The notes: a model not told the origin generated them from the sequence alone. A DNA stretch of 39,671 nucleotides from JAFGPJ01 sp964439135 (GCA_964439135.1 CAYTNN010000009.1:1-39671); one strand, 5' to 3'. Numbered from the stretch's first letter, positions 25,359 to 34,442 are shown. Translations and numbers: made by a program.

Positions 25359-28300
25359 ATGATATGGGAAAAGAATAAGGATAAAAAGAAAAAGTTAAAA
25401 ACAATAACTGATGATATGACGCCCAGAGAAAAAGAACAGGTGCTGGAATATAAGAAGCGGGTAATCAGGCGATGGGCCATAGTGGTAGGGCTTCTGGCTC
25501 TTGCAACCTTTGGCTTCCTTTTTATGACGCTGCTTGACCATGTGATTAAAGGCGCCCCTGACGGTGGGCTTGAGATAAACTACAATAAGCTGGATGCAAA
25601 GCTCGCCTGGCTCGGTGCTGAGATTCGGGATTTAGACGCTACTATCAGTAGTGCACTTGGTTTAACCTCAAGCGAGGGGGTCCTCGTAAACAATGTAACA
25701 TCAGATTCACCGGCAGATAATGCGGGTTTGCAGAGAGGCGACGTTATTATTTCCCTTGATGGAAGCAAGGTAGTCGATACCTTACAGATACAGGACCGGC
25801 TTCGGAAACTTAAACCTGGAGATACTGTCAAGCTTGTTTTAGATAAAGTAAATGGCGGCAAGAAAAATGTTTATGTTACACTTGGCGTCAAACCGGACGA
25901 TGATGCTGCAACAACTGATACAAAGATTAAAAAAGTAGCAGGAACCACCGATACTGCTGTTAATCCGGTATTGTCCACGAATTGGGGAATATCGGTGTCG
26001 CCGCTGACAGATGATGCAAGGGTTGCATTCAAAATACCCGATAAAGTTCAAGGCGTTCTTGTTATTGCGGTCGTGCGGGGCAGTCTTGCCGATTCGCAGG
26101 GCATTAAGGTTGGAGATGTTATTGTAAGTATCAACCAGGTTTCTACGCCTAACCTGCAGGCTTTTTATCAGGCTCTCAAAGATGTTGAGAGTGTTTTGAT
26201 GGATGTTTATTCATCTTCTGATGGCAAAAGATTCTTTGTAACGCTTCCTGACGAAGGTGATTCACCGCCACAAGTTGTGATGATGAGTTTTGATGAAAAA
26301 GTGGCCGAAACCCATCGTATTATCATTCCTTCTGACATGGCAGGCTTGAACGGTCAGGTTTATTCCCGGTTTACATCTGCTCCATATTTTATTCTGTATG
26401 ATTTCAATACAAATCAGCCGACCGTAATCACTAATCCGTATGCAGCACAGGTTCGCGGTGCGGGGATACCCTTAGCGCAAATGCTGATAGAACAAAAAAT
26501 TGATGCCGTAATAGTAGGCGGAATAGGTCCGCAGGTATTTGATATCTTTTATCTTGCCAAAGTTAAAATCTATGGACCAGTTACAGGTAGTGTGCGAACC
26601 GTGATAACTAATTATCAGTTAGGCAAATTGCCTGAATTAAAGGAAGCTAACCTTGCCGGATACGGCAATTCATCGACAGCCACAATTCGTACAGGCGGCT
26701 CACCTATGACAGAGACGGATGATACCGCTGATGATGAAGAAAGTGATGGTCTGTCCGGTCAGCCTTCGGTTATTCCACCTAAAGGCAAACCCCTCGAACT
26801 TACTGCCCAGGGCGATGCCCGTGCAAGCAGGCCGGAAACCTGCATCTGCCCCAGATGTGGCACAGAAGTAACTCATCCGGCAAGTACTGCCTGTGCTGAT
26901 ATGGTATGTCCCATTTGCGGTTCTCAGCTTATGACAGCATCGCCTGGAACTGATTCAATTACCGGTACGGATATGACAACCCAGCTTCCAGCGACACAGA
27001 TACCAACCCAGTTGAGACCCATTTCCTTAGCGGCAGGCAGTACAGTAGCACCGACAAGCCCACCCAGCAGAATAGCAGCGATACCAACATCCGCCAATCT
27101 ATGGGCAATAAGCAATCAGCCCTCAACTACACCGCCTACAACAACACCAGTGCAACAAACGGCGGGTTCTTCAACAACGGTTTGTATATGTCCTCTTGAT
27201 GGCACAACAGTGACCCATCCGGTTGGTATTCCATGTTCTGCTCTTCAGTGTCCAGTTTGCGGCGGCAGAATGGTAAGTGCCAGCAGTGCACTCATTGATG
27301 GCAGCCAGATATCCAAAACTGCCGGGGTGGTAGTTGGCGGCAAACCCGATGATGTCCCACCGGTTCAGCAGGTATTTTACATACTTCCTGTTGGCGGCAA
27401 ACCGGATGACATACCGCCGTCAATGGGTGGCTCGGCACAAACAGTTTCACTTGTTCCGATTGGCGGCAAACCGGACGATGTACCGCCTGTTCAGCAGACA
27501 TTCTACTTACTGCCAGTAGCCGGCGGACCTCCTGAGGGTATGGGCAGCGCTCCGACTGATACCGGCAGTGCTCCGGCTGATGTGGGAGGCTCATCGCAGA
27601 GCGCTCGTTCAACAACATGTATATGTCCTGTGGATGGCACAACGGTAACCCATCCGATAGGTGTTCCCTGTTCGCAGCTTAGCTGTCCTATATGTGGTTC
27701 TCGTATGGTTAATGCCGCCCCCGGCGGTGATACTGCCGGCGGTGCAATTCAAACAGGCGGCAAACCCGATGATGTTCCACCGGTTCAGCAGGCATTTTAC
27801 TTACTTCCTGTCGGCGGCAAACCGGATGACGTACCGCCTGTCCAGCAGGCCTTTTACTTAGTGCCGGTATCGAGCCAGCCTGATGGTGTGCCGCCTTTAG
27901 GCCAGAGCACACAGTCGGTAACTCAAGCTCAAAGGACGTCGCTTGTTCCGATAGCCGGCGGACCTCCGGAGGGTATGGGTATGGGAGGGGCAGCTGATAC
28001 AGGCACTGCCGTAGATGGGCCGGCACAGGGTGGTGGTCAGTCTGGCTCCGGTGCGGCCCAGACTGGTCGCTCAGATTTATGTGTGTGCCCAATGTGCGGC
28101 GTAACCGTAACGCATCCCATATCTGTTCCGTGTTCCTCACTTACATGTCCCGTCTGCGGCTCTCGATTGGTTAACCAAACCCCTGGAGGCACAAGCGGCA
28201 ATACAGCCGGCAGCAGTTTAGTACCGACAGCGGCAACTACAGTTGCTTCGACATCGAACATGGTTTATGTGGCGGGGAGTTCTAAAAAATTGGTTATCCC

Positions 28301-28724
28301 ATCCACAGGCAGAACTCTTAAATCTAATATTGCGCCGTTACTCGACGATGCTCGTTATTTCTTAATGTTCGGATTAGGAACATATGAAGCGGTACCCAAT
28401 CCATATTACAGGGACAAAAGGGCAAGTGGAGACGAAATCGGTCAGTTCATAGTGGCTGAAGGCGGTTCGATTGTTATTTGCAATAACATAAGTGCCACAG
28501 CCCTCAAAGCACTCAAGGACCTGAAAGTCAAGGTATACACCGGCTTTGTGGGCACAGTTCAGCAGGCTCTTGACATATACAATGATGGCAGGATCAAGGA
28601 TTCATCGACAGGGAGTGTTCTTGATGATGAAGAAGAACATGGCGGCGGTGGGCCGCCTTCATCAAAAACCAAGTCTTCTAAAGATAAAGACAAAGACAAA
28701 GATAATGACACGGAGGTATTTTAG
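25359..28724 (+). CDS. Large membrane-anchored PDZ / NifX-like / cysteine-repeat protein
   Basis: A 1121-residue multidomain protein: N-terminal membrane helix (about 43-65); PDZ at about 95-185 (GVLVNNVTSDSPADNAGL) and a second PDZ-like domain at about 208-300; a dinitrogenase-cofactor (NifX/NafY-type) domain at about 318-430 ('AVIVGGIGPQVFDIFYLAKV'); four cysteine modules near residues 494, 608, 754 and 908 with consensus CxCPx(C/D)G-x2-VTHP-x5-C-x4-CP(I/V)CG; low-complexity 'GGKPDDVPPVQQ' repeats between them; and a second, divergent NifX-like domain at about 973-1075. The tail is Lys/Asp-rich. The cysteine modules look metal- or cluster-binding. Standing between the MamB-like and MamO-like genes, it may chaperone iron or clusters in the lumen, perhaps replacing the haem domains of MamP. 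Confidence 0.78.
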   Translation: MIWEKNKDKKKKLKTITDDMTPREKEQVLEYKKRVIRRWAIVVGLLALATFGFLFMTLLDHVIKGAPDGGLEINYNKLDAKLAWLGAEIRDLDATISSALGLTSSEGVLVNNVTSDSPADNAGLQRGDVIISLDGSKVVDTLQIQDRLRKLKPGDTVKLVLDKVNGGKKNVYVTLGVKPDDDAATTDTKIKKVAGTTDTAVNPVLSTNWGISVSPLTDDARVAFKIPDKVQGVLVIAVVRGSLADSQGIKVGDVIVSINQVSTPNLQAFYQALKDVESVLMDVYSSSDGKRFFVTLPDEGDSPPQVVMMSFDEKVAETHRIIIPSDMAGLNGQVYSRFTSAPYFILYDFNTNQPTVITNPYAAQVRGAGIPLAQMLIEQKIDAVIVGGIGPQVFDIFYLAKVKIYGPVTGSVRTVITNYQLGKLPELKEANLAGYGNSSTATIRTGGSPMTETDDTADDEESDGLSGQPSVIPPKGKPLELTAQGDARASRPETCICPRCGTEVTHPASTACADMVCPICGSQLMTASPGTDSITGTDMTTQLPATQIPTQLRPISLAAGSTVAPTSPPSRIAAIPTSANLWAISNQPSTTPPTTTPVQQTAGSSTTVCICPLDGTTVTHPVGIPCSALQCPVCGGRMVSASSALIDGSQISKTAGVVVGGKPDDVPPVQQVFYILPVGGKPDDIPPSMGGSAQTVSLVPIGGKPDDVPPVQQTFYLLPVAGGPPEGMGSAPTDTGSAPADVGGSSQSARSTTCICPVDGTTVTHPIGVPCSQLSCPICGSRMVNAAPGGDTAGGAIQTGGKPDDVPPVQQAFYLLPVGGKPDDVPPVQQAFYLVPVSSQPDGVPPLGQSTQSVTQAQRTSLVPIAGGPPEGMGMGGAADTGTAVDGPAQGGGQSGSGAAQTGRSDLCVCPMCGVTVTHPISVPCSSLTCPVCGSRLVNQTPGGTSGNTAGSSLVPTAATTVASTSNMVYVAGSSKKLVIPSTGRTLKSNIAPLLDDARYFLMFGLGTYEAVPNPYYRDKRASGDEIGQFIVAEGGSIVICNNISATALKALKDLKVKVYTGFVGTVQQALDIYNDGRIKDSSTGSVLDDEEEHGGGGPPSSKTKSSKDKDKDKDNDTEVF
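27330..27880 (+). repeat. Coding repeats GGKPDD(V/I)PP in the large PDZ/NifX-like gene
   Basis: A unit encoding roughly GGKPDDVPPVQQ(V/A/T)FY(I/L)LPV occurs five times in two groups (about 27336-27515 and 27756-27870), separated by a cysteine module. At the DNA level the units share GGCGGCAAACC(C/G)GA(T/C)GA. In-frame repeats of this kind form flexible proline-rich linkers and are prone to copy-number change, so assemblies may collapse or expand here. Confidence 0.75.
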
Positions 28725-29632
28725 TGACGGAAAGTAAGCTCGAAAAACTTATAAAAACAAAGAAACGCTCAAAAGCTAATGTGATTACGATCACAATGGT
28801 TGTCGGATTTATTATTCTCATAGTGTGCCAATTGGCTTTTTTGGGTTTCGCAATGAAGGAAAGAACCAGAACGACTACTACCGTTCAGGATGGTTCTATC
28901 CAAAGCAGCAACATTGCACTGACGGCTTCGAATATACAGCTTGTTGCGTGCTCGGATGACGACCTTACAGATACGGTTTCTGCAGTAAAGAGAGCAGTTG
29001 TGAATATAGACGTAGCCCCGGCTGATGTTGGTTCTGCGAATAGAAGGGGTGGGCCTGCTTTGAGTTTTGATATGCCCTCGACAGCAGCCCTGCAAACAAA
29101 CGAAGAAACTCTTGGTTCAGGTGTTATCATTGATGCACGTGGGTATATTCTTACCTGTTACCACTTAATAAAAGATTGCCCGAACGTTAACGTGAGTGTT
29201 TTTAGTTCTGTGCGTCAGATATACAAAGCCCAGGTTGTTGATGTCGATATTACAAATGACCTTGCAATCCTGAAGATAGAATCGGACAGGCCTTTGCCGG
29301 CAGTAAAACTGGCAAACTCCGATCTGGTCAAGATAACCGATACGGTTCTTGCTATCGGTTCGCCGTTTGGTTTCGAGCACACAGTAACCGCTGGGATAGT
29401 CAGCGATAACAAGCGAAGTATCGTCATTGGTAATACTGTTTACAAAGATATGTTCCAGACGGATGCGGCAATAAACCGCGGTAGTGCCGGCGGTGCTTTG
29501 ATAAATGGTGCCAGCGAAATCATTGGTATTAATACCGCCATCGCGTCTCCATCGGGATATTTTTCAGGCGTCAGTTTTGCCATACCAATAAACAAGGCCA
29601 GGCCGCTGTTACTGAAGGCAATTGATGGCTGA
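28724..29632 (+). CDS. MamO-like HtrA pseudoprotease
   Basis: A 302-residue protein with an N-terminal membrane helix (about residues 24-45) and a trypsin-like domain homologous to the MamE-like protease at 19200. His147 (TCYHLI) and Asp179 (TNDLAIL) are retained, but the catalytic serine position is Ala255: the motif reads RGSAGGA instead of RGNSGGP. It therefore should not be proteolytic by the usual mechanism. MamO of magnetotactic bacteria is likewise a degenerate trypsin-fold protein with a metal-binding role, though I see no TauE-like transporter domain attached here. GTG start overlaps the preceding stop by 1 base. Confidence 0.8.
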   Translation: MTESKLEKLIKTKKRSKANVITITMVVGFIILIVCQLAFLGFAMKERTRTTTTVQDGSIQSSNIALTASNIQLVACSDDDLTDTVSAVKRAVVNIDVAPADVGSANRRGGPALSFDMPSTAALQTNEETLGSGVIIDARGYILTCYHLIKDCPNVNVSVFSSVRQIYKAQVVDVDITNDLAILKIESDRPLPAVKLANSDLVKITDTVLAIGSPFGFEHTVTAGIVSDNKRSIVIGNTVYKDMFQTDAAINRGSAGGALINGASEIIGINTAIASPSGYFSGVSFAIPINKARPLLLKAIDG

Positions 29633-29643
29633 GAGAGAAGTCG

Positions 29644-30831
29644 ATGAAAAAGTTTACACAGTGGATAGCAGCGAAAGCAATTAAAGATCACCAGAACGTC
29701 AATGATCTGAAGGTCAGGTCACGTTATGGAACACTTGAAGGCTGGACAAGTATTGTTATCAATTTGCTGCTGTTTGTCATTAAGATAGTCCTTGGACTCT
29801 CGATAAGAAGTGTATCTTTGATTGCTGACGCTGTTCATACATTAGCTGATTCCGGTACTTCAGCGGTAGTGATAATCGGATTTAAAATAGCACGAAAGCC
29901 GTCAGATAAAGAACACCCGTTTGGCCACGGTAGAATGGAATCGGTAGCGGCCCTGGTCGTTTCGGTGTTACTATTTATGGCGGGCGTGGAACTGTTGGAA
30001 AAGTCGATTCATGCCATTATCAAACCGCAAGGCTCTACAGCTCCGACCGGTGTGATTTTAGTAATCCTTGTAACTATTGTGATAAAGGAACTGATGGCAA
30101 GGTTTTCCTATCAGCTTGGCGATATTATTGATTCGCAGGCTCTTAAAGCAGACGCCCTTCATCATCGAAGCGATGTAATCGCTACCGCCCTGGTTGTCGT
30201 TGCACTTATCGCAACGCGATTCGGCTATCATAACATTGACGGCATAATGGGCGTTGGTGTTTCACTGATTATTTTCTATTCAGCCTTCTCGATTGCCAAA
30301 GAAGCGGTCAATCCTTTGCTGGGCGAGGCGCCTTCAAAAGAAAAGATTAAGGAAATAGAAAAACTGGCAATGACTCACGAAGGAGTTTTGGGCGTTCACG
30401 ACATAATCTTTCACAAATACGGCCAAACGAGTGTGATCTCTTTGCATATAGAGGTATCGGATAAGGATTCTGCTTTCAAGCTTCATGAGCTTGCAGAGCA
30501 AGTGGAAGATACAATCACTCAGAAGATTCCTGGAATGGCGGTTGTCCATGTCGATCCGTTAAACAAGGACCACCCTCAGTATGAGCAAATCACCATGGCT
30601 ATAAAAGATATTATCTCTGAAGACATAAGGGTAAGTGCTTTTCATGATTTAAGAATCGTCGGTTGTCGTGCAAATAGATGTAACGTGGTTTTCGACATTG
30701 TGTTGGAGCAAGACGCTGATGAGCAGGAAACTCACGACATTATCCATTCTATAGCCGAGAAGTTCAAAACGAAGTTCCCTGAAATGAAGACAGTTATTAA
30801 AGCTGAACCGATGTACGCGTATAATATTTAG
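29644..30831 (+). CDS. MamM-like cation diffusion facilitator with extended C-terminus
   Basis: A 395-residue CDF transporter with all four site residues: His65 and Asp69 in helix 2 (DAVHTLAD), His173 and Asp177 in helix 5 (HHRSD). It also has 'EHPFGHGRMES', a standard cytosolic domain (VLGVHDIIFHKYGQTSVISLHIEV) and an additional C-terminal domain from about 310 that looks like a second copy of the cytosolic fold. With two histidines, the site is more like classical zinc/iron facilitators than the two MamB-like copies. The pairing of a MamO-like with a MamM-like gene is consistent with the magnetosome interpretation. A general Fe/Zn/Mn exporter is the alternative. Confidence 0.82.
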   Translation: MKKFTQWIAAKAIKDHQNVNDLKVRSRYGTLEGWTSIVINLLLFVIKIVLGLSIRSVSLIADAVHTLADSGTSAVVIIGFKIARKPSDKEHPFGHGRMESVAALVVSVLLFMAGVELLEKSIHAIIKPQGSTAPTGVILVILVTIVIKELMARFSYQLGDIIDSQALKADALHHRSDVIATALVVVALIATRFGYHNIDGIMGVGVSLIIFYSAFSIAKEAVNPLLGEAPSKEKIKEIEKLAMTHEGVLGVHDIIFHKYGQTSVISLHIEVSDKDSAFKLHELAEQVEDTITQKIPGMAVVHVDPLNKDHPQYEQITMAIKDIISEDIRVSAFHDLRIVGCRANRCNVVFDIVLEQDADEQETHDIIHSIAEKFKTKFPEMKTVIKAEPMYAYNI

Positions 30832-30841
30832 CACTATTATC

Positions 30842-31186
30842 ATGAATCTAATAAAGAAGAAACTGGCCGATTTCTTAAACGAGATGAGTAAAAAGGGTAT
30901 AGATAAGATGGATCCGAAGAGTTCTTGCGCTAAATCTTTAAAAGATTTAGATAGAGAGACGCTCCTAAAAGAGGATATCGAGCGAATTTGCGATGAGATG
31001 CGAGTCTTGGAGGCAGGAAAAATCTTGAGATTGTCCAACAAACTCATGTGGTCAGGCACAGCAAATAAGGATGAATTTAGAAAAGAAATAAAATCGATGG
31101 CTTCTAAAGTATTGAAACGCGTGGAAAAGAAAGGCGGAAAACTAAATCTTCCACGACAATGTCGAGAGTTGCTGATGAATTTGTAG
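30842..31186 (+). CDS. Helical hypothetical protein
   Basis: A 114-residue, highly charged, mainly helical protein without membrane segments or signal peptide (LKDLDRETLLKEDIERICDE; KSMASKVLKRVEKKGGKLN). I recognise no family. It lies 10 bases after the MamM-like gene and ends 11 bases before the preferred start of the EcsC-family gene, so the three are co-transcribed. It may be a partner of the EcsC-type protein, but only position suggests this. Confidence 0.65.
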   Translation: MNLIKKKLADFLNEMSKKGIDKMDPKSSCAKSLKDLDRETLLKEDIERICDEMRVLEAGKILRLSNKLMWSGTANKDEFRKEIKSMASKVLKRVEKKGGKLNLPRQCRELLMNL

Positions 31187-31197
31187 GAGGATTACCA

Positions 31198-32031
31198 GTG
31201 AAGCTAAGTGAATATGAGATCAAAAGCTTGCGAGAAATAGAAAAATGGGAGAAGGACAAACATAAGGGCTTTCATAAGAAAGTCCTCGATGTTGTTTCCA
31301 GACCAGTGGATTATGTCCTCGGTAAGATTGGGCAAAAAAAACTCAAAATTTTTGAAGATGCTGTTGAGAAAACCGTCAATAATCTGCTAACTACATCAAC
31401 CTCTACAGTTAATGCCGAAGATCTGATAAAAAGGGCTCATGCTCATGGTATGATGATAAAAGACCTGTCGGAACTGAAAGATTGTGATTTGGGATTGTTA
31501 GACAATTGTAATCGAAAACATATAAAATTCCACGAGAAGGCGAGTGCTATACAGGGTGCGGTAGGTGGTCTTGGGGGCATAGTGGTAGCAACGGTGGATC
31601 TAACAGCACTTTTGGTCCAGGATTTTCATATGATTCAGGAAATCGCATTTTGTTATGGTTTCGATCCGAACGACACTATCGAGAAGGAGATAATACTAAG
31701 AATAATCGAAATCGGCGTTGGCGGCTCAGAGATAAAATTCAAGGCTTTAAAGGAAATAGACTCCTTAAAAAAAATAAAGACCGAAGTAGGTAAGAAGAAA
31801 ACGACAAAAAAAGGTGTTTCGGTCCTGGGTTCAAAAGCCTTGGAGGAATACATCGAACAACTGACTTCAGCTTTGATCGTTCGCCTGGTGCCGCGTGCCC
31901 TGCCTGTAGTATCAATGGCGGTAAGTGCTCATTCGAATCACGAAATGATAGAGCATTCGGGACAGGCGGCTTTTATGGTCTATCGAAGGCGATTTATTGA
32001 AAGAAAAAAAAATAATAGAATGACGATATAA
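31198..32031 (+). CDS. EcsC-family protein
   Basis: A 277-residue EcsC-family protein with the typical central glycine-rich hydrophobic stretch 'AVGGLGGIVVATVDLTALLVQDFHMIQEIA' region (about residues 120-150) and the following 'YGFDPNDTIEK'. EcsC proteins are membrane-associated and of unknown biochemical role. GTG at 31198 with AGGAGG at 31184-31189 is a better start than the upstream ATG at 31159, which overlaps the preceding gene. Its last 47 codons recur as the isolated fragment at 5463-5600 beside tRNA-Ser, implying a past rearrangement. Confidence 0.82.
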   Translation: MKLSEYEIKSLREIEKWEKDKHKGFHKKVLDVVSRPVDYVLGKIGQKKLKIFEDAVEKTVNNLLTTSTSTVNAEDLIKRAHAHGMMIKDLSELKDCDLGLLDNCNRKHIKFHEKASAIQGAVGGLGGIVVATVDLTALLVQDFHMIQEIAFCYGFDPNDTIEKEIILRIIEIGVGGSEIKFKALKEIDSLKKIKTEVGKKKTTKKGVSVLGSKALEEYIEQLTSALIVRLVPRALPVVSMAVSAHSNHEMIEHSGQAAFMVYRRRFIERKKNNRMTI

Positions 32032-32117
32032 GAAATAGAACAAAATGCTTTTATTTGTATATGCAAGAAACAAATCGACAAGCATGATTCAAAATAAACA
32101 GGTGAGGTAATTACGCC

Positions 32118-33305
32118 GTGAAAGAGAAAATGGAAAAGAAAAAAAGTAAGTTAAATGCTCTATGGGCCTTTCTTTTGGGCATAATGCTTATGTTAGGTGT
32201 ATATATTCTGTTCGAATCCGCACCAAACCGGCTAAGATCAGGTTCTACAGATGAAACTGCGGATATAACAATTAACCTTGCAAAGACCGCCAATATTGTG
32301 CAAACCGCCGCGGTCGAAGCGGTCTCTGTTTCGCCTTCAGTCTTTATTGGTGTAGAGATTCTTTCTGTCAATTCCATTATTGCCAAGCAGTTATCACTGC
32401 CAAGTGAGTGCGGTGTTCTTGTAAACGGCGTTGTTGACGGCTCTCCTGCACAAAAGGCAGGGCTCCAAAGAGGTGACGTTATTATCTCTTTGGATGGCGA
32501 AGCGGTAGAGGATACTGATGGGTTCAAGCTGCTAATGGACAAATACAAACCAGGTGACAAGATTAGAATTGTATACATCAGGAATGGTCAAAAATACATA
32601 GCGTACGCACAGCTTGTCGCGTTTCCCGATACCTTGGCAGCGGATCAGGATACCGACTCGGGTGGCGGTGATTGGGGCATATCGCTTTCAGATATCACTA
32701 AGACCATACGGAATTCATTCGGCGTCCCCGCTGGTACAACTGGTGTAGTAATTTTGTCGGTAGCACCTGGTGGTGCCGCAGATGCGGCTGGTCTGCAGCC
32801 GGGAGATGTAATCACAGGTATTAACAAGACCCCGGTATCCGGTATGGATGAGTTCTTCAGTGCCTTGTCATCCGACAACGATAATATTGCCCTTTTGGAT
32901 GTTTACAGCCAGGGCTCAGTACGTTATGTGCCGTTGGATTCATCAGGAATTATTGCTGCCGTTAATACCACACCAACTCAAACTCAGACCATGAGGCAGA
33001 GAATAACGTCTGTGCTTACCGGAGGAATGCCATTTGCCGATGTACAGCTTACAACAGGGGATAATCCCGCTTTCAACAGACCATCGACTGTTCCGGGAGA
33101 TGAAAATACCGGTGGAACATCAGATTGGACACCTGGGACACCAGGTGGTACTAGCAGCACTACGGGTATGAACAGGCCTACGGAAGTGCCGCCGCAGTTA
33201 AGTTCAACTAATGATACTGTATTATTTATAGGGTTGTTAATACTTTTGATACTGTATCTTTCTTACAGGGAATATACCAGGCCGGCGGAGGTGAAGAAGA
33301 GTTGA
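32118..33305 (+). CDS. Double-PDZ protein with N- and C-terminal membrane helices
   Basis: A 395-residue protein: membrane helix (about 13-34), PDZ 1 at about 74-168 (FIGVEILSVNSIIAKQL...GVLVNGVVDGSPAQKAGL), PDZ 2 at about 182-275 (GVVILSVAPGGAADAAGLQPGDVITGINKTP), a Thr/Pro/Gly-rich linker, and a second membrane helix near 366-383 followed by a short basic tail. It is the closest relative in the window of the PDZ protein at 18189 and of the PDZ part of the pyrophosphatase fusion at 36669. With a helix at each end, the PDZ pair would be held close to the membrane on the lumen/periplasm side. GTG start with GAGGT upstream; the stop overlaps the next start. Confidence 0.82.
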   Translation: MKEKMEKKKSKLNALWAFLLGIMLMLGVYILFESAPNRLRSGSTDETADITINLAKTANIVQTAAVEAVSVSPSVFIGVEILSVNSIIAKQLSLPSECGVLVNGVVDGSPAQKAGLQRGDVIISLDGEAVEDTDGFKLLMDKYKPGDKIRIVYIRNGQKYIAYAQLVAFPDTLAADQDTDSGGGDWGISLSDITKTIRNSFGVPAGTTGVVILSVAPGGAADAAGLQPGDVITGINKTPVSGMDEFFSALSSDNDNIALLDVYSQGSVRYVPLDSSGIIAAVNTTPTQTQTMRQRITSVLTGGMPFADVQLTTGDNPAFNRPSTVPGDENTGGTSDWTPGTPGGTSSTTGMNRPTEVPPQLSSTNDTVLFIGLLILLILYLSYREYTRPAEVKKS

Positions 33306-34207
33306 TGACACCAGAAAAAAAGAAATTATGGAATAAAATCCTTCTGGCCTTACTCATAAGGCCTCCGATTATTCTGATACTTATTCCTTTGTGTTTGTTT
33401 CTGTTGGTACATGGGGCAACGGAGTATGTCACGGTTGACGAGAGGTTTAATCTGTCTAACTCGATAAAATCGCCTTACAAAAATGCGATAAGAGGTACTT
33501 ACGTTTATTCGTTCGCATTTTGCGGCGATCCGCATATGCATTCAAAAGGGGACGGCTGCTTTGATGACCTCGACAAAGCAATAAAACAAAAGCAAATGAG
33601 ATTTGTTGTATTTGGCGGCGACCTGACATATCTTGGTGAAGAGTCCGAATACAGCAACTTTATCAGTCATTGTGATGCTTTGACTGTACCGTGGTATCCG
33701 ACACTGGGAAATCACGACATCTGTAACAACGGCTGGGCGTATTACTGGAAGTTTCTGGGGCCTTCAGTGTATTCTTTCTATGGAGGCAATGCAAAATTTG
33801 TAGTAATAGATTCCGCCAGCGGCAAAATAGGCCTTAACCAGATGGAATGGATTCAGGAAGAACTGCGGAGCAATAAACAGCCGCTTCTTTTTGTAATAAG
33901 CCATATGCCAATATATGGCAACTTATACGGCAACTATAAATTTCCTGAGACAGAAGAAAAACAGCAGCTCATAACTCTTTTTGAGAAATACCAGGTAGAT
34001 ATCGTTCTGCAAGGCCATTGGCATGGTTTTGTAGATATTACGAATAATGGCGTCCGGTACGTCACATCAGGAAGTTTTTCAGATGGTCTTTTGGATTCGG
34101 GTATACGGCATTTTCTTTTGATAAATGTATACGGCCCTGAAGTCACCGTTGAGCAGATACCGGTTGGTAAAGATATACCGGTTGAGTATACGGATGGAGA
34201 AATTTAG
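33305..34207 (+). CDS. Membrane-anchored calcineurin-type metallophosphatase
   Basis: A 300-residue protein with an N-terminal membrane helix (about 12-37) and a metallophosphoesterase domain showing all five signature blocks in order: GDPH, GGDL, GNHD, 'VISHMP' and 'GHWH'. These residues bind two metals (Fe, Mn or Zn). The domain would be periplasmic or lumenal. The ATG at 33305 shares a base with the TGA of the double-PDZ gene, so the two are translationally coupled. The substrate, a phosphomonoester or diester, cannot be told. Its nearness to a pyrophosphatase fusion gene hints at phosphate handling in this cluster. Confidence 0.88.
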   Translation: MTPEKKKLWNKILLALLIRPPIILILIPLCLFLLVHGATEYVTVDERFNLSNSIKSPYKNAIRGTYVYSFAFCGDPHMHSKGDGCFDDLDKAIKQKQMRFVVFGGDLTYLGEESEYSNFISHCDALTVPWYPTLGNHDICNNGWAYYWKFLGPSVYSFYGGNAKFVVIDSASGKIGLNQMEWIQEELRSNKQPLLFVISHMPIYGNLYGNYKFPETEEKQQLITLFEKYQVDIVLQGHWHGFVDITNNGVRYVTSGSFSDGLLDSGIRHFLLINVYGPEVTVEQIPVGKDIPVEYTDGEI

Positions 34208-34235
34208 GGTGTTCGAGCTAAAGGAAGACAGGATA

Positions 34236-34442
34236 ATGGACAAAAAGAAATCAGAATTTTCGGAAATTGTTTCGGACATGTCCGAGTTTGCCGGTGTTCT
34301 GGCTGGTGCCGTGGTAGTTGCCGGCAAAAAATTAATACGTTACGTTAACGACCTGACGACAGTGGACACTAATCTTAAACATCCTGCTGAAGATGGCCAA
34401 AGAAATAGTAAAACAAACGCAGGAACTGATAAAAAAGAATAA
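34236..34442 (+). CDS. Small protein with the shared 'AG.LAG' N-terminal motif
   Basis: A 68-residue protein (MDKKKSEFSEIVSDMSEFAG..., then VLAGAVVVAGKKLI) with a central hydrophobic/amphipathic segment and a polar tail. It matches the N-terminal region of the Lys/Pro-rich protein at 8367 and the coiled-coil/HEAT proteins at 10387 and 34454, essentially as a stand-alone copy of that module. ATG at 34236 is preceded by AAGGAAGACAGGAT. An in-frame ATG at 34125 lies within the phosphatase gene and is not credible. It sits 11 bases before the second coiled-coil/HEAT gene. Confidence 0.65.
   Translation: MDKKKSEFSEIVSDMSEFAGVLAGAVVVAGKKLIRYVNDLTTVDTNLKHPAEDGQRNSKTNAGTDKKE

Noticed and set aside
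25359..28724. c-type cytochrome (magnetochrome) sites in the cysteine modules
   Set aside because: The motifs are CxCPx(C/D)G and CPxCG with a separate HP; none has the CxxCH needed for haem attachment.
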